Shown piece after piece: positions 46,765 to 57,140 of a DNA stretch of 64,000 bases (positions within the stretch are counted from its first letter, which is position 1; every line of letters begins with the position of its first letter). The DNA comes from Lunularia cruciata. Its lineage: Eukaryota > Streptophyta > Marchantiopsida > Lunulariales > Lunulariaceae. The stretch spans positions 5,957,001 to 6,021,000 of the forward strand of contig OX419755.1 in assembly GCA_948567375.1 (NCBI GenBank), written 5' to 3'. Below the pieces are notes generated by a model. The model did not search any database. It worked only from the letters and a program-made list of their open reading frames with translations, and had not been told where the DNA came from. The position numbers and the translations under genes were made by a program.

Positions 46765-48800
46765 CTTCCTCCTCTTTTAAGACACAACATACACATTGCA
46801 AAGTTGAGGCTCAAAAGATTGAACTAACATTGGTGCATTGGTCAAGTTGGTTGCTAGCTCCCATGCTGCCTTGTCCAATGGGAACCCTTTCTAGTGGATC
46901 AAATATTCCACACATGGATGGCGGATACCACAACTGCGTTTCCAAAGAATATGTTTGACCTCATATTCATCTGCCTCATGTAATACCAAGAGCTAGCCAT
47001 ATGATCTAGATGTGAAATTTGGTTTGATAACATCAAGAATGATTTTATACATGACGGTCAAAATAGATTAGATAGAAGTATCACCAAAAGAGTACTTCTA
47101 TTGATAAGGCAAAGACCAAAATAGATTTGAGAACCTTAGAACCAATAGCTAGACATATAATTTAAAGGTGAGAATTGGTTTGGTAACATCTAGAAGAATG
47201 TTACACATGATGGACTAAACAGATCAGAAGAGGTACCACCAAAAGAGAACTTTTACTAATAGAGTAGGAATCAAAATATGCCCAAAATCTTTGAAGGCAA
47301 TTTTGGAGGCCTAAACGGATGAATTAGGCCTAAAAATGTGTGCATTTGCCCCCCAATAGAGGAAAGGCTGGCATTCCCTCCCCCTTGGTTTTTCTCATCG
47401 AGAGCTTTCTAATGGTACCTTATATGATTTTGAGACTCCTATAGGAAGATTCCCTAAAAGATTCCCTTTGGTCAAAGCTTGTTTGACCAACCAAATAGGA
47501 CCTAGATAGACATGTCACCCATCCAAGTAAATGATCAAAGGGTGGAGCTTGCTGACATGTCACCTTTCTATGTGCCTAATCCTATGGTGGAGCTTCCTTG
47601 GAGGGGATCCTCTTTGTCTATATAATAAAGAGAAGGTGCTCCTTTGGAGCACCAAATGTTTGAGTGTATAATATGTGTTTTCTCTCTTCTCTTGTCCTTG
47701 GAGTATTACACCTCATCAAAAAATGTTGGACAAGTTCAATTTTATTGGATGGAAGAAAAGTGGGGTGGCCGAGGAGCATATCAGCAAAGTAAGCAAACAT
47801 GAAACACTAGATGGATCTTCATATGTGATAGGCCACAACATCAATATGATGAAGGATGGAGAAAGGTCCAATAAAATAAGGTCTAAGTTTATGAGGAGCA
47901 ACTAACTTGAGGTTAGTGGTTGATAACAAGACTTGGTCTCCAACATTGAACTCCATGTGTTGGCGGCGTGCATTTGCATATTGCTTTTGCCAATTTTGGG
48001 TGACTTACATTTGCTTGGCGTTGTCTACACCCAATTGGATTCTAGAAACAAAAGTATTGACAACGTCAACCTTGGTAGCCATTAGACAAACCTTCATCAA
48101 GCTTGAAGGTCTGAAAGGATGCTCTCCATACATGAGGAAGAATGATATGACTTGTGTGGAGGCATTCATTGAATTGTTGTAAGCACATCCACCAATGGGA
48201 GTAAGGTGTCCCAACTCTCTTGCTCATCCAAAGAAAAGCTCCAAAGCATGTCCTTAATAGTGCTATTTGCCCTCTTTGTTTGTCTATCAATCTATGGATG
48301 GTAAAATATGGACATGGCCAATTTCATTTTGAAGAATCCAAAGAGTTTTCTCCAAAATAAACTAGTGAATTGAGTGCCTCCATCTATGATGAGCACTTGA
48401 GACAAGCCATGAGGGGAAAAGACTGCATCTAAGTACAATGAGCTAGTTGTAGGGTAGTCATATTCTTGGTGGTAGGATGCACATGAATCATTTTTCTGAG
48501 TTGGTCAACAAAGACTACAATGGAGTCAAACCCAGAGGTGGTCTTGGGCAATTCAAAAACCAGATCCATGCTTACCTTTTCCCAACATTGTGTAGGAGTG
48601 GGGAGAGGTTGGAGGAGCCATGTAGGATCTTGATTAGAAGCCTTGTTTTGTTGAAAAAGTAGGCAGCTTTGAACATATTCCATCACAATTTTGCTCATCT
48701 TGGGCCAATAGTAATGGAGTTTGATTGCATCCAAGGTCTTGTCTACTCCAACATCACTTGCAATGGCAGAATCATGACATTCCACTTGGATGGTGGTTCT
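46765..48800 (-). pseudogene. Element G: integrase and chromodomain remnant (split by solo LTR H)
   Basis: Minus strand: the H2C2 zinc-binding end is at 48785-48710, and the integrase core at 48700-48200 contains WEKVSMDLVFELPKT. IN C-terminal sequence is at about 48200-47750. A chromodomain runs 47745-47716 and 46978-46780 (HPCVEYLIH, AWELATNLTNAPMLVQSFE) once H is removed. Stops are present in each block. Confidence 0.75.
46979..47710 (+). mobile_element. Solo LTR H (family 1, long form) inside element G
   Basis: TGTAATACC...GTATTACA, 732 bp, flanked by a perfect 5-bp TSD cctca (46974-46978, 47711-47715). Its U3 contains two tandem copies of an approximately 155-bp block, starting near 46991 and 47146. 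There is no internal sequence, so it is the product of LTR-LTR recombination. It cuts G's chromodomain. Confidence 0.93.
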
Positions 48801-50358
48801 TAGATCTATGTCATCCAGGATCTATAACCTACCACCACAAAAGGTGAGTCCTTAGATGCTGGTGATGCTTTTGGATGATTGAGCACCTAAAATATGTGGA
48901 TCAATTTTTGTAGCGTTAAGAATCCTAGGCTAGAATTCAAGGTTCATCTTGACTTCCACCAACAAATTGTTTGCCATTGGCATTCTGGTGAATACATTTG
49001 CAAGTTGCTTCTTGCTTTCCATATATCTAATTATCATGTTGAATTGTTATCTCTACTCTTCCCACAAATCTATCAACAAGAAAAATCTTTTTGTGTCTTG
49101 AGGTAGACTAGAGGTTTGTAGTCCATCTCCACAAATACCTTCTCACCCAGATAGTGCTTCCAATCCTTGGTTGCAAGGACAATGGCCAACTCTTCTTGTT
49201 TGGTGGCATAATAGTTGCATTATGGCGGTAACAATTTATGAGAGAAATATGCAATTAGGTTCCATCCATCCTATCACTCTTGTTGTAGGATTGCTCCCAT
49301 TGCTACACTTGATACATCAGTAGCCATCTTGATTGGACGTTTTGGGTCATATCATTTCAAGATTGGTGCATGTAGTAATGCGTCTATCAACTCTTATAAA
49401 GCCAATTCTTGTGTGGTTCCCCATATCCACTTCTTCTTCTTGCCCAATAGTGCTATTAGAGGCTATGGAATCTTGGAGAAGTCCTTGACAAATCAATGAT
49501 AAAACTCCGTCAACCCTAAGAAACTCTTGAGTTGAGCTTGATCTTTTGGAGCACTCTACTTTGAATTGACCTCTATTTTATCTTTTAACACTTGGATACC
49601 TTCAACCCTTACTCTATGCCCTAAGTGGTCTATTTCAGATTTGCAAAACTTGCACTTTGAGATTTTGACATACAATTGATTTTGTTATAGAATCTAGAGG
49701 ACTTCTTGCAAATGTTGCTTGTGCTCTATCAACATCATAATGTAGACTAAGATGTCATCAAGAAAAATAATAATAAATTTATCCAAGTACATACAAAATA
49801 TATCATTCATCAAACTCATGAAAGTGGATGGAGCATTGGTGGCATCACCAAGTACTCAAAGTGACATACTTTTTGTGAAAGGCCATTTTGTGTATGTCTT
49901 CTTTTGCAATCCTGATTTGGCTATAACCACTCCGCATATCAAGTTTAGTGAAGTACCTTGCCCCATTGAGTTGATCAAACAAGTCATCCATGGGACATAA
50001 TGGATATTTGTCCTTCATCATTTGTTGATTTAGTCCTCAATAATCAATTCACATGCACATTATTCCATCCTTCTTCTTCACAAACAATATACGAGCCCCA
50101 AGTGGTGATACAATGGGTTGGATAAACCCCTTTTGCAACATATCCTCAATTTGAGCCTTACACTCCTCCAACTCATGAGGTGATAGTCAATATAGGGCCT
50201 TACAAGGAGATGTCTTCCTAGAAAGTATCTCAATTTTATGATCTACTCTCCTTTTTTGTGGTAAATGTACGGGTAATTCATCTGAAAAGATATCTTTCTT
50301 GGAACTCATTGACCACATCTTTCAATTTCTCAAGAATTTATCCATTGTGTTGGGCACT
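48801..50358 (-). pseudogene. Element G: RNase H and reverse transcriptase remnant
   Basis: Minus-strand sequence aligns with element A's 31110-32400. RNase H is at about 49430-49060, and RT at 50300-49430 includes the start of the RT block near 50220. Frames are broken by many stops. Composite I interrupts the RT-protease spacer at 50363/50364. Confidence 0.7.
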
Positions 50359-50363
50359 CTGGA

Positions 50364-50765
50364 TGTAAAAGACCAAAACCGAGGAGAGAAATAGGAGAAT
50401 GGAAGCTCACATTGGGACACTTGAATGAGGGAAAACTCCGAATGCCTAGCATGAGCTTCGGCCTTGGTATTTGTAGGTAACATACAAGACCTTTGAAGCT
50501 TCTAAAGAAGCTTCCTTGAGCCGCTTTCTTGGAGTGCAAGCCAAGTTAACTAGGAAGCTTCTCAAGAAGCTTCCTTCTAGAAGCCGCCTACTTGGCGTGC
50601 AAGCTAAGCTAGTTAGAAGCTTCTAGAAGCTTCCTTCTAGAAGCTACCTGCTTAGGGCGCAAGTTAACTAGTTGGGAAGCTTCCTAAGAAGCTTCTTAGA
50701 TGCTTCTAGAATATTCTAGGCTATTTTGGCTTATTCTCTACTTCGTAAGCCCGACTAACTTCGCC
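50364..50765 (-). repeat. Left LTR of composite I (minus orientation, truncated)
   Basis: Nearly identical to the right LTR at 56718-57140 but stops at 'actaacttcgcc', losing the ~20 bp that end in ATATTGTTACA. It retains perfect GAA/TTC elements at 50616-50633 (four units) and 50704-50716 (three units). Confidence 0.88.
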
Positions 50766-50815
50766 TGGTAGTATTCTATTCTCCTATTTCTCTCCTCGGT
50801 TTTGGTCTTTTACAT

Positions 50816-50827
50816 TGGTATCAGAGC
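50816..50827 (+). other. Primer-binding site of the plus-strand part of I
   Basis: TGGTATCAGAGC, one base after the 37-bp remnant of the plus LTR (50778-50814, ending TCTTTTACA). Confidence 0.88.
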
Positions 50828-51085
50828 AGGAATGGGATGGATGGAATTTATGGACCACCAAATCCACTTCCACCAAACCATTGGGACTTTCATGTCCAGA
50901 TATTACCAAAGCATCGTTTCACACAATTCATCACCTCACGCTTTGGGCAGGATTTTCTACATATGATCACCGTGTTAGAGGAACCCTTGATACTTCCCGT
51001 TGTAACTTATGGAGAACGGTGGACGTGTTTTATCTATGTGTTAATCAACTAGATAAATTGCAGGTAGTGGAATAGAGTAGTAGCG

Positions 51086-51949
51086 ATGGCGGCAATACCG
51101 GATGTTATCCTTGCAATGCAACAACAAATTGAGCATCTTACTCGATTGTTAGATGAACGAGACCAACAACGACGAGAACAGATAGACCGAGCGCCAGTTC
51201 GAGATGGAGAAGATTGCATTTGCTTTCCAAAACCCAAGGTGTTTGAAGGCAAGAATCTTCCAGGCACAATGGAGAATTTTGTGTTTGACTGTGAACGTTA
51301 CTTTGAAGCCACCAATCTTCAAGACAAGCGGAAACAAATTCTCTTGGCTTCTAGCCAATTGGATGGAGTGGCAAAACTTTGGTGGCGATTCCGATCAGAA
51401 AGAGCTGAACGACAAATTGTTACACCAATTTTTACATGGGCAGAATTCAAGGATACAATACTTGGTCGATTTTAGACTATAAATGCCACCCGAGCTGCAC
51501 GAGATAAATTGGCGGAGTTGAGGCAGATTGGCTCAATGAGAAGCTACATCACACAATTTCAGAATATCATCATGCAAATTCTAGATATCCAAGAAGGTGA
51601 AGTTCTGGATCAATTTGTACGAGGGTTGAAGTCACGAACCAGATTGGAGGTGACCATGCGAGAGCCACAGAATGTAGAAGGAGCCATGCAATTGGCTGAG
51701 CGTTTTGATTCCTTAGTTGCGACAACTTGGTCTCGATCTTGACCTACACAAAACCCACCAGTACCACGAGTGGAAGAACCGGTACCAATGGAGATTGATG
51801 CTATCCAACAAAGACCACTTGGCACAGTAGATAGAGAAAGAGGTTGTTTTTATTGTCACCAGTTGGGGCATTGCATTGCTGAATGTCCACTCAAGAATGG
51901 ACGACCTCGACAAGTTGCCCAAGTGGAGGTTGTGGAGCGGAATGATTAG
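51086..51949 (+). pseudogene. Gag of composite I, best-kept family-2 copy
   Basis: Starts MAAIPDVILAMQQQIEHLTR with a charged coiled-coil-prone segment. The capsid-like region includes VFEGKNLPGTMENFVFDCER and KLWWRFRSERAERQIV. A perfect CCHC zinc knuckle, CFYCHQLGHCIAEC, lies at 51845-51886. Stops interrupt it at 51473 and 51740, and it ends at TAG 51947. The knuckle would bind the element's RNA during packaging. It is the reference for reading the worse copies in B and K. Confidence 0.85.
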
Positions 51950-52014
51950 GGAAATGAGGAATCCCAATAGGAGATTTCAAGCTGCCTACTGGGAGCTTGA
52001 TTAGTTCTAATGGG

Positions 52015-52380
52015 ATTGAAAGCTTGACCTATGCAAGTCTGCTTCACTTGCAAGGTATGATATCTGATCGGGGTTGTAGAATTTTGGTTGATTTTGGAAG
52101 TTCAAAGAATTGCAAAGGAATTGGGTATTCCTATCAAGCCAGTGATTGGAAGTAGTTTGATGATGGCGGATGGTAGAAAGGGTTCTGCATTCTGCACCTT
52201 GCATCTTGTTACCTTCAAGATTGGGAAGGAGTATTTGGAGTGTATGAGGTTTGTAGTGACACCTTTACACTATGATATCATTCTGGGTCTACCTTGGCTT
52301 GAATGTCATAAGGTTCAATTTGAGTGGACCCGACACCAAATTCAAGTACAACACCAAGGTAGGAATTTCCGGTTAGGTTG
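52015..52380 (+). pseudogene. Protease of composite I
   Basis: Contains [11 protein letters not shown] where a retropepsin D-S/T-G would be, then a small deletion relative to element B that shifts the frame near 52110. [20 protein letters not shown] follows at about 52275-52335. It cleaves the polyprotein in active relatives and is inactive here. Confidence 0.75.
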
Positions 52381-52417
52381 TCTGGCACCTCTGAGTAAGA
52401 CACCTAAGAATAGTCAG

Positions 52418-52597
52418 TCGCAAGATGGGAAGTTTATCGAGAAGGTAGCCATAGAGCAAATCTGGAAGGGAGATGAGTCCCAAGATGGGAAGTTTGCCAG
52501 GAAGGCAACCATGGAGCAAGCTCGGAAGAGAGATGAGTCCCTAGAAGGGAAGTTTGTTAATGAAGCAGCCATAGAGCAAGCTTTGGAGGAAGATAAG
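52418..52597 (+). repeat. Three 60-bp in-frame repeats between protease and RT
   Basis: Units at 52418-52477, 52478-52537 and 52538-52597 each encode 20 residues of the pattern S-(Q/L)-(D/E)-G-K-F-x-x-(K/E)-x-x-x-E-Q-x-x-(K/E)-x-(D)-(E/K). Element B has the same three units at 23655-23834. The lengths are exact multiples of three, so the reading frame is kept. The charged Gln/Glu/Lys-rich linker has no domain I recognise. Confidence 0.85.
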
Positions 52598-52639
52598 TCT
52601 ATATTCGCGGTATGGATCAAGCCGATTGCACAAGAAAAA

Positions 52640-54033
52640 TCTGAGGAGAGCCAAGTGCCGCATCAAGCGACGGTTGATTGGATAGTTCAGGAGTTTGCAG
52701 ATGTGTTTCCGGATGATCTGCCAAAGGGATTACCCTCTGATCGAGGTATGCCTTTCAAGATCGAGGTATTGCCAGGGAGTACTCCAGTGAGTAGACCAAT
52801 CTATCGGCTCTCACCAAAGGAGTTGGAGGAGTTGCGAACAACACTTACAGAGTTGTTGGAGAAGGATTTCATACGACATAGTACCTCTCCTTGGGGAGCA
52901 CCGGTACTATTTGTTCCAAAGAAGGATGGAGGACTTCGTTTCTATATCGATTATTGTGGGCTCAATAAGCAAACCGTGAAGAATGCATATCCCTTGCCTC
53001 GGATCGATGACTTGCTTGATCAATTAAGTGGAGCACGCTACTTTTCCAAGCTAGATCTTCATAGCGGCTACTGACAAATTCCTATTGAAGGAGAGGATGT
53101 GCAAAAGACTGCCTTTTGCACAAGGTATGGACATTTTGAGTGGAGAGTTCTACCTTTTGGACTCACTAATGCTCCAGTAGTCTTCATGGATCAGATGCAT
53201 CGAGTATTGGAGGGACTATTGGATCAGTCCGTGGTAGTGTTCTTAGATGATATCTTAATCTATAGTAGGACAGAGGCAGAACACAAGAATCATGTACGGG
53301 AAGTCCTAAGATGACTACGACAGTGGAAATTTTACTGCAAGAAGTCAAAGTGCGCTTTTTGGCAGAAGGAGGTTACCTTCTTGGGTCATAAGATCTCATC
53401 AGAGGGGATCAAGATGGAAAAGAGAAGATCAAGGCCATTACTGATTGGCCTACCCCAAAGGATGCTACCGAAGTACGAGCATTCAATGGATTGGCCAGTT
53501 TTTACCGACGGTTCATCCACTATTATGCTCACGTCGCTGCACCATTGACTGACCTCTTGGGAAAGAACTCGAGCTTCCAATGGACCACCAAGCATGAAGA
53601 AGCATTCCAGAAGTTAAAGCATATGGTGTCTTCAAGACCCATTCTTCAACCATATGATCCTCAACTACCTTGTGTGGTTGATTTTGATGCTTCTAACTTT
53701 GCAATTGGAGCTGTGTTGCAACAAGAATTTCCAGATGGACTACATCCTATTGCCTTTGTGTCTCGCCGACTAAATGCAGCTGAAAGAAATTACTCTGCTT
53801 GAGATCGGGAACAACTTGCAATGGTATATGCCACCAAGGTATGGAGGCATTATCTCTTGGGGAAACAGGTGATCATGCAAACTGATCACAAGCCATTGTT
53901 GCAAACCTTACACCGAGAGCACATGAAGAGTCGACATCATCGATGGGAAGAGCAACTCCAATTGTTCGACATCAAACTTGAGTACAAACCAGGTCGGTTC
54001 CATGTCATCCCTGATGCTCTATCACGATGACCT
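52640..54033 (+). pseudogene. Reverse transcriptase and RNase H of composite I
   Basis: [52 protein letters not shown], a TGA at 53072, then [16 protein letters not shown]. The catalytic pair sits in FLDDILIYS (Asp-Asp at 53246-53251). A frameshift near 53420 follows. RNase H: VVDFDASNFAIGAVLQQ, a stop near 53802, then QTDHKPLLQTLHRE and FHVIPDALSR ending at TGA 54028-54030. All catalytic acids are still visible, but at least four stops or shifts kill it. Confidence 0.85.
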
Positions 54034-54036
54034 GAT

Positions 54037-55600
54037 TTGAAGTCTCTTCCTCTCATCACGGCAGCAATCACGATGGTGTCAATTGATCCCAAGATTCATC
54101 ACAAGTTTCGGTTAGCTCTACAGCAAGATCTCTTCTTCCAAATGGTACACGGTTGTCTGACAGCACGCGACAAGGAGTACAACACCTTCTCCTTCAAGGA
54201 AGGCCTTTTATTCCATGAAAACCAGATCTATGTTCCAGCCAAAGGTGATCTTCGACTTGTGCGCCTTCAAGAAGCCCATGATTTACCAATAGTTGGTCAC
54301 ATGGGAGTGGACAAGACCTTGGGCACCCTCCAACATCAATGGTGGTGGCCCAACATGACACACAATGTTCGAGACTTTGTTCAATCATGTGAGAGTTGCC
54401 AACGGAACAAGGCCAGCAACCAGAAGCCGAGTGGACTCCTTCAACCACTCGCCATTCCATCCGCTCGCTGGGAACATGTGAGCTTGGATCTCATCACATC
54501 CTTGCCAAAGACAAAACAAGGACACACCGCAATTGTGGTGTTTGTGGATAAGCTTAGTAAGCAAATCCACTAAGCACCAACCTATGATACCGTGGATGCA
54601 CCAACCTGTGATACCGTGGATGCTCCAACCTTAGCGCAAAGCTACTTTGACAATGTCTTCAAGCATCATGGGATGCCACGTGTACTTATCTTTGACCGTG
54701 ATCCTCAATTTACCGGGAAGTTTTGGCAAGCACTCTTCCAGATACTCGGCACCAAGCTTGCTTTGTCCACGGCCTATCATCCTCAAACTGATGAACAAAC
54801 CGAACGCGCCAATTGTACATTGGAGGATATGTTGTGGGCCTTTGTCAATGTCCACCATACCAACTGGGATGAATGTCTTGCAGCTGCAGAATTTGCCTAC
54901 AACAATTCCAAACAGGCAAGCACTGGATTTTCTCCCTTCTTTCTCAATTTTGGCCAAGATCCGCTTGTTCCAGATTCTCTTCTTGCTCCCTCTCCCTCTC
55001 AGGTTCCTCATACTTCTACATTCTTGACCACTATATCCCAATCTCTCCAACAAGCCAAATCTCACCTCCTTGTTGCTCAAAATCGCCAAAAACAATATGC
55101 AGACCATCATTGTCGTGATCTCACCTTTGAAGTTGGTGATAAAGTCATGCTATCCTCTAGTAACCTCCCTCTCCCACTTGATTCTCAAGTTTGTAAACTT
55201 GCTCCTAATTGGATAGGACCCTTTGATATCACCCACATTATCTCTCCTGTTGCTTATCGTCTTGCCTTACTTTGTCACATGCGTATCCATCCTATCTTTC
55301 ATGTTTCCAAGTTGAAACCCTTTGTTCCTAACCCTTCTTCCTTTTCCTCTCGAGTCCAACCTCCCCCCCTTCCTGTCCCTATCAATGATCATGAGGAGTA
55401 CAAAGTTGATCGTATCCTTGCGCGTCGCCATATTCAACAAGGCCGTCGCCAACATACGGAGTACAAGGTCCTTTGGAAAGGGTATCCCCTTCATGATGCC
55501 ACATGGGAACCTCTTTCTCACCTCCAGAATGCATAGATGGCCATCAAGGAATTCGAAGCTTCATTGGCGACGAGGACGTCACCAACTAGCGGCGGGGGAA
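54037..55600 (+). pseudogene. Integrase and C-terminal chromodomain of composite I
   Basis: The zinc-binding H2C2 domain (HMGVDKTLGTL ... CESCQRNKA) is at about 54290-54420. The core has WEHVSLDLITSLPK (first Asp), a TAA at 54571, a 24-bp tandem duplication, then VLIFDRDPQFTGKFW (second Asp) and PQTDEQTERAN (Glu). The GPY/F module (NWIGPFDITHIISPVAYRLAL) is at about 55210-55320. The chromodomain (EEYKVDRILARRHI, EYKVLWKGYPLHDATWEP) is at 55396-55530. A TAG at 55534 is followed by a short in-frame tail to the PPT. Chromodomains steer integration to marked chromatin. Confidence 0.87.
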
Positions 55601-55602
55601 TA

Positions 55603-56025
55603 TGTAACAATATGGAGTTTAGTGACAAAGTTAGTCGGGCTTACAAAGTAGAGAATAAGACAAAATAGCCTAGAATATTCTAGAAGCATCTAAGAAGCCT
55701 CTTAGGAAGCTTCCCAACTAGTTAACTTGCGCCCTAAGCAGGTAGCTTCTAGAAGGAAGCTTCTAGAAGCTTCTAACTAGCTTAGCTTGCACGCCAAGTA
55801 GGCGGCTTCTAGAAGGAAGCTTCTTGAGAAGCTTCCTAGTTAACTTGGCTTGCACTCCAAGAAAATTGCTCAAGGAAGCTTCTTGAGAAGCTTCAAGGGT
55901 CTTGTATGCTACCTATAAATACCAGGGCCGAAGCTCATGCTAGGCATTCGGAGTTTTCCCTCATTCAAGTGTCCCAATGTGAGCTTCCATTCTCCTATTT
56001 CTCTCCTTGGTTTTGGTCTTTTACA
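55603..56025 (+). repeat. Full plus-strand LTR of composite I (423 bp)
   Basis: Preceded by the PPT ggcgggggaata; begins TGTAACAATATGG and ends TCTTTTACA. The same length as the minus LTR at 56718-57140. It contains the clearest promoter: HSE-like elements at 55673-55685 and 55756-55773, further GAAGCTTC modules to 55894, and TATAAATA at 55914-55921. Confidence 0.93.
55673..55773 (+). promoter_or_regulatory. Heat-shock-element-like array in the family-2 LTR U3
   Basis: GAATATTCTAGAA (55673-55685) is GAA-nn-TTC-nn-GAA, and GAAGCTTCTAGAAGCTTC (55756-55773) is GAA-nn-TTC-nn-GAA-nn-TTC. These are perfect three- and four-unit matches to the heat-shock factor binding consensus. They are 140-240 bp upstream of the TATA box. 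Matching elements sit at the same places in the LTRs at 21745, 27056, 50616/50704, 56970/57058 and 61402. The match is seen; heat response is inferred. Confidence 0.6.
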
Positions 56026-56446
56026 TTTGGCCTTGGTATTTATAGGTATTTATAGTCTGAAATCGACCAAGTATTGCATCCTTGAATTTTGGGCATGTAA
56101 AAATTGGTGTAACAATTTGTCGTTCAGCTCTTTCTACTCGGAATCGCCACCAAAGTTTTGCCACTCCATCCAACTGGCTAGAAGCCAAGAGAATTTGTTT
56201 TCGCTCGTCTTGAAGATTGGTGGCTTCAAAGTAACGTTCACAGTCAAACACAAAATTCTCCACTGTGCCTGGAAGATTCTTGCCTTCAAACACCTTGGGT
56301 TTCGGAAATCGAATGCGATCTTCTCCATCTTGAACTGGCGCTCTGTCTATTTGTTCTCATCGTTGCTGGTCTCGTTCATCCAACAATCGAGCAAGATGCT
56401 TGATTTGTTGTTGCATTGCAAGGATAACATCCGGTATTGCCGCCAT
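56026..56446 (-). pseudogene. Inverted 5' gag fragment in composite I
   Basis: On the minus strand gag starts at ATG 56446 and runs about 130 codons to about 56050 (VFEGKNLPGTVENF, RAERQIVTPIFTCPKFKD). It then stops at a junction. 56026-56046 is a short copy of minus-oriented LTR sequence joined to gag at a shared 'tatttatag' word. Confidence 0.85.
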
Positions 56447-56704
56447 CGCTACTACTCTATTCCACTACCCGTTATTTATCTAGTTGATTAACACGTAGAT
56501 ACAACACGTCCACCGTTCTCCATAAGTTACAACTGGAAGTATCTAGGGTTCCTCTAACACGGTGATCATATGTAGAAAATCCTGCCCAAAGCGTGAGGTG
56601 ATGAATTGTGTGAAACAATGCTTTGGTAATATCTGGACATGAAAGTCCCAATGGTTTGGCGGAAGTTGATTTGGTGGTCCATAAATTCCATCCATCCCAT
56701 TCCT

Positions 56705-57140
56705 GCTCTGATACCAATGTAAAAGACCGAAACCGAGGAGAGAAATAGGAGAATGGAAGCTCACATTGGGACACTTGAATGAGGGAAAACTCCGAATGCC
56801 TAGCATGAGCTTTGGCCTTGGTATTTGTAGGTAGCATACAAGACCTTTGAAGCTTCTCAAGAAGCTTCCTTGAGCCGCTTTCTTGGAGTGCAAGCCAAGT
56901 TAACTAGGAAGCTTCTCAAGAAGCTTCCTTCTAGAAGCCGCCTACTTGGCGTGCAAGCTAAGCTAGTTAGAAGCTTCTAGAAGCTTCCTTCTAGAAGCTA
57001 CCTGCTAAGGGCACAAGTTAACTAGTTGGGAAGCTTCCTTAAAAGCTTCTTAGATGCTTCTAGAATATTCTAGGCTATTTTGTCTTATTCTCTACTTTGT
57101 AAGCCCAACTAACTTCGTCACTAAACTCCATATTGTTACA
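56705..57140 (-). repeat. Right LTR (minus orientation, full) and PBS of composite I
   Basis: The LTR 56718-57140 reads TGTAAAAGACC...ATATTGTTACA on the plus strand. The PBS, gctctgatacca, lies at 56705-56716. HSE-like elements are at 56970-56987 and 57058-57070. This is the 5' LTR of the original minus-strand insertion. Confidence 0.9.

Larger units (their letters stand above)
50364..57140. mobile_element. Composite insertion I (family 2): plus-strand element between inverted copies
   Basis: Flanking ctgga (50359-50363) and ctaga (57141-57145) mark one insertion into G, whose uninterrupted homologue at 32400-32420 reads ctaga. In order it holds: a minus-oriented LTR lacking its last ~20 bp (50364-50765); a 37-bp U5 tail of a plus-oriented LTR (50778-50814); PBS, gag and pol on the plus strand (50816-55602); a full plus LTR (55603-56025); 21 bp of minus-oriented LTR sequence from the TATA region (56026-56046); the first ~400 bp of gag on the minus strand; PBS; and a full minus LTR (56718-57140). 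The outer pair would belong to a minus element, the inner part to a plus element. Confidence 0.85.

Noticed and set aside
55187-55536. A free-standing chromodomain gene
   Set aside because: It is in frame with the integrase of composite I and ends at its polypurine tract, so it is the C-terminus of pol.
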